A stretch of DNA of 64,000 nt, taken from NCBI GenBank assembly GCA_944470555.2, contig OX104130.1, positions 77,133,160-77,197,159 of the forward strand, written 5' to 3'. A model generated the notes under the pieces. The model was not told where the DNA came from, searched no databases, and was given only the letters and a program-made list of their open reading frames with translations. This stretch comes from Heterobilharzia americana (lineage: Eukaryota > Platyhelminthes > Trematoda > Strigeidida > Schistosomatidae). Both the position numbers and the translations under genes were made by a program. Positions 56,947 through 64,000 of the stretch are shown here, in pieces; the stretch's first letter is position 1; each line of letters opens with the position of its first letter.

Positions 56947-57014
56947 AGCCCTATGTTCCACTAGGAACCCAAGGGACTAATAATAATAATAATAAATAAT
57001 AATAATGATGAAGG

Positions 57015-57765
57015 CTACTTACAATAGTGCGTTTAAGTAGTATGTATAGCAACATCGAGAGTAATAGCGTTCGACTGTTAAGGAATTAGGCAAAACTTAT
57101 GCACATCATAGGAGTAGAATAATGAGCACATGAACCAGGTGGAATAAAATGCTGAATAAAAGATTATTCATAAACAGATAATTAACAGTTAGATTCATTG
57201 TTCTCATCATTATCAGTAGTAACTCTTCATCCCTAGTAGTAATGAAAATTACCTCAGTAATAACTTCCAGTCACTCCAGTATCTTGGATTGACTGTTAGA
57301 AAATAAACTGATAAGAATCCGTAACTACTTGCACCTAATTAGCTTAAATATCTTTTATTGAACTGTAGTACTTGTTTAATTGCAAGGAACACAGTCAGTA
57401 AACACTTTTATCACGTTTTGTACTGATTCATCAGGTCACTCGATATTTAAAGAAGCAGCATTAACCCACCACACTATAATCATTTGCCTTCTTTAAAATC
57501 ACAAGTTATTACCACTTTAAAACTATACATACATCTTAGAAAGGAAATTCTCCATCTTATCACTTATTGTGTTGTTTATTTTAGGAAGAAATAAGTTATG
57601 AATGGTATTAATGAAAACCATCCCTAAAATAGATCTACTAAAATAACAGGTTAATAATAAATTTAGATTTTAGCAGTGCACCAGAAATCTCTTTTTCTGT
57701 TGGTGTATCCTATCGAAAATGGGTGACTTATCTTGATATCTTAAAGGTATTAGACTACCACTTAT
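57015..57765. other. No recognisable gene or element
   Basis: AT-rich sequence, no supported feature. Confidence 0.4.
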
Positions 57766-57769
57766 ATGA

Positions 57770-58480
57770 ACAGTCAGTTGTCTGTTCAACATGACCATAC
57801 AGGTAAGTTAGTCAACTTCAATTGGGTCGATTTTGAGATAAGTTACAAAATAATTGGAAAAAGGAGTTTTTGGCTTTATCGAATGTGGACGAAAAAAGAC
57901 AAACTAAGTAAGTCAAGAGTGACTTCGCCAGTGAGATTATCAAACAACGCATAAAAAGAGTTTTGCATAAAGCATTCCAAGTCGCTAAATTATGTCCTGT
58001 CTTCTACAACCACACGAGTCTAGGTGCAGAAAATAAAGACAAACTGCCTGATTCTGCCACTTCCATGTGCATTTATCAATTCAACTACTGTTGTGAACCT
58101 GGTTACGTTGGGAGTACAAAAAGGGAGACCCATTGTCGAATTTCTGAGCACCACCAATCATGGTTGAGCAAGGAACAAATTAGAACAATAAAGAGCTCCA
58201 TACTTGCACACCTAGTTGATAAGGGTTATCAAGTGGATACTAGATAAGCTTTCAAAATTATTTAGCACATTCGAATTAATTTACCACATGGAATACAGAC
58301 TCGCTTACTTCACATAGTAGAAGCGATTGCGATCCACCTTTACAAACTCAACCTTTTTTTACTCAGAAGTCGTTTGTTCGACCACTTTTACTGCCGTAGC
58401 CGTCAACGTGATGTAACTTCTAGTAGTACCTTGTACACCTCTTTCCCTGCTTGTTTCTATCAGTATTCATCTGTCTTCTT
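57770..58480 (+). pseudogene. PLE GIY-YIG endonuclease, largely readable
   Basis: The open stretch 57963-58247 reads LPDSATSMCIYQFNYCCEPG then YVGSTKRETHCRISEHH, WLSKEQIRTIKSSILAHL and DKGYQVDT: the GIY tyrosine, YVG in the YIG position, the catalytic R-x-x-EH region and the SSILxHLxxxGYxVD motif of PLE nucleases. After a frameshift near 58247 another frame continues AFKIIxHIRINLPHG…LLHIVEAIAIH, the expected EAxAI end. No RT upstream. T-rich sequence follows. Confidence 0.82.
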
Positions 58481-58489
58481 ATTACGTAG

Positions 58490-58865
58490 TCATTTATTAT
58501 GTATGCTTGAACACTCATCAAAATATACTCCATCTACCTAAGAATAACCTGCTTCATACTTCCAATTTTAATTACTCTATTGATTATTTACATCTTTATT
58601 TCTGAAATATCGTCTTACAACATTGACTTACTTAAAATCTATGATTATTGTTCACCAACCCCTTGATTGGTAATTTGATTAAATTGTAAAACTATATATT
58701 AGTTTCGAGACCAAGACAAAGACTTAATTAAAAAGGAATAATTTTATTCGCTCAATCAGTCTTTCTTTAAATATCTAACTGGGAATATTCAATATACTGG
58801 AATTTAATTCAATTTAATCTTAATAACTACCCAAACCCTCTATATTATATAGAATACATTGTTTC
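58490..58865. other. T-rich PLE 3' flank, otherwise nothing
   Basis: No motif or shared repeat noticed. Confidence 0.4.
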
Positions 58866-58868
58866 AGG

Positions 58869-59346
58869 TCAAACAGACTTTAGTTGTAGTTATCGTAGAC
58901 TGATATCAGTTGGAGGAACAATGGAAACCCACAAAACCCTCAGATGCAATTGGATCAGTGCTCATTGGTGACCAGCTTCGAGGGGTGATTCCTGAAGTTC
59001 CAATGAAAAGTCATGACTAGTGGAGCGAACGTGTCGGTCGTGAGGACAAATGCTCAGCGATGACACTAGGTGGCAGTCGCGCTATGTAGTGAACTATTAG
59101 AAGTTGGAAATATAGACCAGTGAATTTCAACCTAGTGGCTCAATGATAACGTGCTGGCCACGGAACCTGATGGTTGCGGGTTCGGTCTTTGGCCGGGTCG
59201 TGGGTGTTCACTGCTGAAAAGTCACATACTAGGATGAAACAGCTATCCAGTGCTTCCAAGTTTCGAATGTTCCTCCAACGATGAATTACAACTTGAAATA
59301 TCTCTAAATCCCCACAAATATCTCAAATTTAATCAAAAAGACTTTA
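58869..59346 (+). mobile_element. Foldback HHR-SINE, near-complete, with TSD
   Basis: Element 58883-59332 between TSDs TCAAACAGACTTTA (58869-58882) and TCAAAAAGACTTTA (59333-59346), one mismatch in 14. It keeps the full spacer (58925-59110), A box TGGCTCAATGA (59136-59146), B box GGTTCGGTCTT (59179-59189, mutated), and a decayed hammerhead (CTGAAAAGTCACATACTAGG then ATGAAACAG near 59209-59240). Terminal repeats are shorter than in the 40-kb copy: the right one has lost ATCAGTCTA-type sequence in the middle. Confidence 0.82.
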
Positions 59347-59349
59347 TCC

Positions 59350-60375
59350 CTGTCTTTGGTAGCAAATTCTGAACAAGATTTTGAAACAGATAAAAAAAGC
59401 CATCTGCGCGGTCCCCAACATCAGAAATGGTGACTGAAGCCGTGGTGTAACGGCTGAAATAAGTAGTCAACTTTCATATCAGACCAGGAATTAAGCTTCA
59501 GTACCTTGAAAGCATTTTGGCAATTTTAGCAGTTTAAAAATCCCAACTGGGTCATTAAACAAAAGACGCTAGGCGAAAAGTTACTCTTTTCAGAAATAGT
59601 ATTCTCAAGTTATACAGTCGTATACAAATGTTCTATTCATATGGTTGCAGCACATTTTTCGTAAAACATTTTTGAATGATATCTGGTTTTAATTATTAAT
59701 CAAGCAATAATTGGTTACTAAACTAAATGATGTAATACGGATCAAAAAACAGGTGAATACATTGAAAAATTAAAATTCAGTGTTATGAAAGAATGAAATG
59801 TGCAAGAAGATATGACAGAAAGGATTAGGAGTGAGATGTTCTTACAGGTCCAAACGACTATACGAATTTCTTCTGAACTCAGAGTCGAGGCTTCAAAATA
59901 TTAATTGCTATGGCTTCCACAGTTTGACCAAATCCCTGAAAAGAGTGACTCTTCGATAATCATATTTTGCTTTGTAACGTTTGCCATAATCAGGGATAAT
60001 GGAAAAGAAAGCATGTCCGAAGGAATCAGACGAACGTTTGAAAGAATTCAAGGTAGTAAGAAGAAGGACGAAAACAAAGCTATCTCGTCCTTAAACGCCA
60101 TTATCAACAGAATAGAGAACAGGAACAGGGATGTTTAAGTATCCATGAATACTAGATATTCCAATTAACTGCTGAACCACAACAACAACCATCCTACATT
60201 CCATGAGAAATATTATGTGTAAATACTACTTTTAAGAATAGAGATCCATTGAATCGTGAACCCTTCAAGGAAAGTGGAGGGAACGTACCTGTGTAAAATG
60301 CACAAAATCAATTATTATCCACTCAAATTATTTAGATCATATTTTTATACAAAGCACAAGAGATTACAATTACTC
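59350..60375. other. No recognisable gene or element
   Basis: Contains an unassigned charged open frame at 59905-60138 (ends IQGSKKKDENKAISSLNAII). I do not recognise it. It may be part of the PLE relic that follows. Confidence 0.4.
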
Positions 60376-60389
60376 TATGTCAGTACGCG

Positions 60390-60790
60390 CATTACTCTTC
60401 ACTCCATCAAAGAAGGCTGTCAACCGACATTTTCTTCCAACCAACAAGACCTCTGCAAAGAATATTGTACAACCCAAAGAATCAGTTGCCAGAAAAATAC
60501 AGGACAAATGCAATCTACTAAATCAGCACTGTGTTGTCTAGCCTAGTCACTAGATTGCTTAAAGGACTCACTAACACCATATAACACTACAGAGCCATGA
60601 TGTAACCTCTTTGGCTCCAATACATTTGAACAATCCCAAACACTAATTCGACTGGAAAAGTGTGGATAGATACCCGACTCATAGTCCACTGGAAGAAGTA
60701 ATCATGCATCACCAAAGTTGAAAGTGACGAAACATATCAACAATAAAACACAGTGTTGGTAACAAATAACACAGTTTCACAGGAGAAGAT
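60390..60790 (+). pseudogene. Probable PLE GIY-YIG relic
   Basis: One frame reads AVNRHFLPTNKTSAKNIV (linker of the KxxxFxPxNK type). After a gap with stops, HDVTSLAPIHLNNPKH and FDWKSVD follow, corresponding to RHDISSLISMHMDNYGHEFNFDNV in the 27.7-28.1 kb nuclease. The catalytic GIY and YIG strands are not readable between them. Confidence 0.45.
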
Positions 60791-60799
60791 ATTGTAAGT

Positions 60800-61780
60800 A
60801 TAACCAAACAGAATTTAGGTTAGAAGAGGTCAAGTTGTGATAAATATTTCCTGCATAACTTAGAAGTGGGCAACATCTATGGTCAGTAAAGGTACTGCCT
60901 GAACATTTTTGTATTCATTCGACATGCTGCACTATTTTGGTGGTGGATAAAGGCCTCACATTGTGAGTATGCCAACAACGCACTTTTAGGCCACTTGGTT
61001 ATTAGGTTATTAATAGAGATACATCTGCTTTTCAGCCATCGTCTCGAAGTAAACGATAGTAGCATAAATTGCATACATTTGATTTCACATGAAATTAGCA
61101 ATGAAGTGACTACAGGATTCTGAAGAGTTATGATGTCTGAAAGATTTGCAAGGCAGGAACACTGCGAAGCAACATTGATTGATTCTAACAAGGTAACTTT
61201 TAAGTACTGTAGTGATCCACAGATCACAAATTTGTGTTCAGTACATAGTGTCATTTGCTTGAATTTAATCACATTTATGGTCTATGAGTCAATTTCTCAA
61301 GTACATTTGCACTTCAAATTCCTGTAATTTACATATTATGGGGAATTCCTACAGTTCTAGGCAGAAGAACAAGCAACACAATTGATTTAGCATGGAGCGC
61401 CCTTTGTTACATTTTATTTTCATAAGTTTCACTTTTTTAGCATGTTTTTGCATAATAAACCAACATTAGGTAATCAAAAAAGACCATTTTCTCCTGGTTT
61501 TTATCCATAGCCCACTCTTTCATGCGTAAAGTGCTGACTACGAAAGTCAGTCTGGTGATAGTTTATCCACAGCCAAATATCGAAGGATAGAAATCAGCAG
61601 ATCATACTTCGAACTTAGCAGCAAACCCTTTCCACCCTTAAATTTATCGCCAAACTATTCGAAGTAGGATTTTGCAGAACAACTTTTGTATTGTCTGATG
61701 AATAGTGTCCCGCCTCACAGTGTTACATTAAATGAATTTCTGAGCTTATTATGCCCGTGGTGAACATTCTATTGCTAAAT
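60800..61780. other. No recognisable gene or element
   Basis: AT-rich sequence, no supported feature. The minus-strand open frame 60883-61272 (129 codons) shows no motif. Confidence 0.4.
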
Positions 61781-61781
61781 G

Positions 61782-62654
61782 TATCAAAAGATAGATTATT
61801 GTATTATATATTATTTGTCCTTTGGGTTCCTAATGTAACATACAGATTCAGTAACACGTCTCCATTCCACTCTCTTCTCTGCAAACATTTGAACATGGCT
61901 ACACGATAGCCCACAAGCCCTCATCTCTTCCTCACAACATCTCCTCCATGTCAACTTCACCTCCAACGCCCAACTCGTCGCTTACCATCGGGGTTCCACT
62001 CGAGTGTCTGGCATGGCCTCGCCTGACCTGACATGTGATGTCCCCAGTCGCCTTCTCAGTGTATGCCCAGTCCAATCCATCCCCACTTCCTTCTACCGCA
62101 TATTTGTTCGGCGATAGCCTCTTAGTTGGTTCGTTGATGCCAGCCAGCCAGCCAGCCAGCCAGCCAGAGTTAGTTCCTTGTTGCTTATTCCTATTATTCT
62201 GGCCATCTCATCTCATCTCATCTCATCTGATCTTCAGTAACGAGCCAGTGTAGGCAGTTGTTGGAAATTTCTTTCGTAACGCACAAAGTATCTGAGCCAT
62301 ACAGAAGCATTGACTTGACTGAAGTTGGTGTTGAAAATCCGGATGTTGTTCATGCTTTTTGCTTGGTGCAGTGCAGGAGATCTCCACACTGGTTTCAGGC
62401 GAAATCCAAATCTTCTGTTTTTTTCCGCGGTCTAGCCAGTGTGCCCCTCTTCTCTCTCCTCACTGTTTGTTGCATGATCCAGTCCACTACAATGAGGAAT
62501 ATCATGGGCGAAAATAGATGGCAGCCTTGTTCAACTCCTGTCTTCACTTTAAAGGCATCACTGAGCTTTCCACTGTGAATTACGTGGCATATGGAGTCTT
62601 CATATCATTGTTGAATGAGATTTATAAAAGTTTGTGGTATTATCAAAAGATAGA
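61782..62654 (-). mobile_element. RTE-like LINE, internally deleted, with 14-bp TSD
   Basis: Element 61796-62640 between perfect TSDs TATCAAAAGATAGA (61782-61795 and 62641-62654). Minus strand: 3' end (TTTGGGTTCCTAATGTAACA), C-terminal domain, then at about 62400 (TCTCCACACTGGTTTCAGGC) it jumps to the FADD region (GAAATCCAAATCTTCTG), skipping the YLG segment of roughly 250 bp. It ends upstream in the RT palm. Two microsatellites sit inside: (CAGC)n at 62140-62166 and (CATCT)n at 62205-62229. Confidence 0.9.
62140..62230. repeat. Two short tandem repeats: (CAGC)n and (CATCT)n
   Basis: Seven CAGC/CCAG units and four to five TCATC units expanded within the decayed RTE sequence; both grew from motifs present singly in other copies. 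Confidence 0.85.
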
Positions 62655-62756
62655 AGTTTCACATTACATTGTATACCGTGGTCTTTCTTTAAAATACCTG
62701 CTGCTATATATCTTGTGGATGCTTAGTGATGATTGTACATGAAATGAATGTAAGGA

Positions 62757-62908
62757 TGACGGTGGGATTCAAGCCAATGGGCAGAAAACCGAGGTGGGGA
62801 TGTGGAGGTTGTTGATTCAAATTCAACTGAGACTCCAACTTTCATTTAACCTTCAATCATTACTCAGTAGCAGTATTACAAGTCTATGATTATCTCAGAT
62901 AGTCACAT
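62757..62908 (-). mobile_element. SINE family B, reverse copy
   Basis: Plus-strand end GATTATCTCAGATAGTCACA is the complement of the family's GACTATCTGAGATA start. CTTTCATTTAACC and GGGATTCAAGCCAATG (B-box-like complement) match the copies at 35.83 and 38.45 kb in order. Confidence 0.6.
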
Positions 62909-62909
62909 C

Positions 62910-64000
62910 AATATCTTGTAGATGTTGAGAACAATTTCATGTTTAATGAGGTAATGACATAAGAGATTATAATGCTATAATATTTATGATGGAACTAAAT
63001 GAAGTGTTTTCTATTGCTCTGTCCCACTAAACTTATAAGAAGTAATTATTGTTACTTAAAATAAAACAGAAATTTCCTAGCTTTCTATGATAAATTGTGA
63101 TGTGGTCATATCTAGTAAGGTTTCTTGCTTACACCTTTTGTAATTAAAAAGACTAGTGGTAACTTATAGTTTATTTTTTTACTTGTATTTCCTGGATGGA
63201 ACTGTACCTCGAGTATTAGTGTAATGAAGAATGTTGAGGAGAACAGAGATTAGATTAACTCAAAGCTCAAATAAATAGCTACAGTTCATTTTGCAAAATA
63301 TACTAACAAACAGATTTTTATTCTGTAACTACCATTCTGCATATATTTTTCATGTTTTCTCTTGCATAAAACTATATATTGAAAATTTCACCAATGCACA
63401 TATATACATCGAATAATCCAAAAAAATAGTTAATTTATAACAGTTCTGAAAATGGTTCCGCTTTAGCAATGATATATTGATCAATTCAGTTATCATGACA
63501 AACAGTAAATTGTATTGTGAATTCATATTGCTTATGTGAAATATCACTTAACAAGCCCAATAATGTTTTGGTAGATGAATAAACTATTGATTCTAAGGAA
63601 CAAGTTAGTTGTGGTGGCTTTATCAAGAAAAAGAATGAAGGAAGAGTGACTGTATCTTTAAAATTAGAACAGCTTAAGGTGATCATTACTGTTTGGGTGC
63701 AGTGGATTTATTTGGATACATTTTTAATTTTGAATATTTATGTTACGTTTTAGTTGAGTTTAAATACACATCAATGAGTGTGACAGTATCTGAAGTCTGA
63801 ACAATGTAAAAACAAACGAGATTGCAGAAGAGAAGGAGCTCATTTTATTTCACAGCCTTTCATCAACTGTAAACAGCCTACAACTGAAATGAAGTATCAG
63901 TAGTAATAATAACGTGACATAATTTAGACACGCAGAAATAAATGGAGATTTGAAATCCAGGATTAGCTATAAGGTAATGAGTGAGTTAAGGAAAAACAGG
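62910..64000. other. No recognisable gene or element
   Basis: AT-rich sequence to the end of the window, with no supported feature. Confidence 0.4.

Larger units (their letters stand above)
54417..57014 (+). mobile_element. RTE-like LINE, 5'-truncated, with 10-bp TSD
   Basis: Element 54427-57004 between perfect TSDs ATGATGAAGG (54417-54426 and 57005-57014). It starts inside the endonuclease (GACAACACAGGAAGAGAACT), so 1.0 kb or less of the 5' part is missing. It keeps the longest open frames of any copy here. The tail is a mixed TAA/TAAA run of about 28 bases. Compared with the full-length copy at 48178, the first two-thirds are almost identical, whereas the part after about 56040 differs clearly (it keeps FADD and LGRIRNKELW). 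Confidence 0.94.

Noticed and set aside
31831..59346. MITE or DNA-transposon interpretation of the foldback SINEs
   Set aside because: TSDs are 10-15 bp and variable, and the interior has a pol III promoter and hammerhead. DNA transposons would give fixed short TSDs.
60883..61272. Possible host gene exon (129 codons, minus)
   Set aside because: No recognisable domain, no convincing splice context that I could judge, and its length is unremarkable in this amount of sequence.
1..64000. CRISPR array, bacterial operon or phage content
   Set aside because: No regular short repeats with spacers and no dense coding. All evidence points to a metazoan genome.

Overview
This window looks like non-coding, repeat-packed DNA from a schistosome-type trematode (blood fluke, Platyhelminthes). 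It is AT-rich, has no bacterial-style gene packing, and holds no host gene I can support. Almost everything recognisable is a transposable-element relic: RTE-like LINEs (SR2/SjR2 type), Penelope-like elements (PLEs) with GIY-YIG endonucleases, one CR1-like LINE fragment, and tRNA-promoter SINEs that carry Schistosoma-type hammerhead ribozyme (HHR) cores. The HHR SINEs are the best pointer to the organism. Species is not determinable by eye.

Layout. 0-4 kb: an Smalpha-like SINE at the edge, then a decayed PLE (RT plus endonuclease). 5-13.5 kb: Smalpha-like SINEs and short RTE 3' fragments, including one copy (9.42-10.56 kb) with a 13-bp target-site duplication (TSD). 13.8-20.7 kb: two reverse RTE copies, and a forward RTE copy with its reverse transcriptase deleted that shares frameshifts with one of them. 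A foldback repeat lies between. 23-30.9 kb: three PLE relics, one flanked by inverted terminal repeats and one (29.3-30.9 kb) with clear RT and GIY-YIG motifs. 31.8-41.2 kb: the densest SINE region, with at least six copies, plus CR1, RTE and PLE fragments. 43.7-57.0 kb: a nest of RTE and PLE copies, including a full-length RTE (48178-51580) with TSD, a near-identical reverse partial copy (43.75-45.05 kb), a 5'-truncated RTE with TSD (54427-57004), and a 70-bp-arm palindrome. 57.7-62.9 kb: PLE endonuclease relics, a complete SINE, and an RTE copy with internal deletion and TSD.

How the parts relate. All protein-coding elements seen are inactivated. Several RTE copies share the same stops and frameshifts but carry fresh-looking TSDs, so they were probably copied in trans or from one dead template. 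The SINEs have LINE-like TSDs of 10-15 bp and (TAA)n or A-rich ends are seen on the RTE copies, so RTE machinery is a plausible, unproven mobiliser.

The most interesting signal is structural. Three SINE families here share a foldback plan: the tail of the element is present in inverted form at its head, enclosing a pol III tRNA-like promoter and, in two families, a hammerhead. The cleanest copy (40067-40490) has perfect 46-bp terminal inverted repeats inside a perfect 15-bp TSD. A SINE with long terminal inverted repeats around an HHR is not something I recognise as described.
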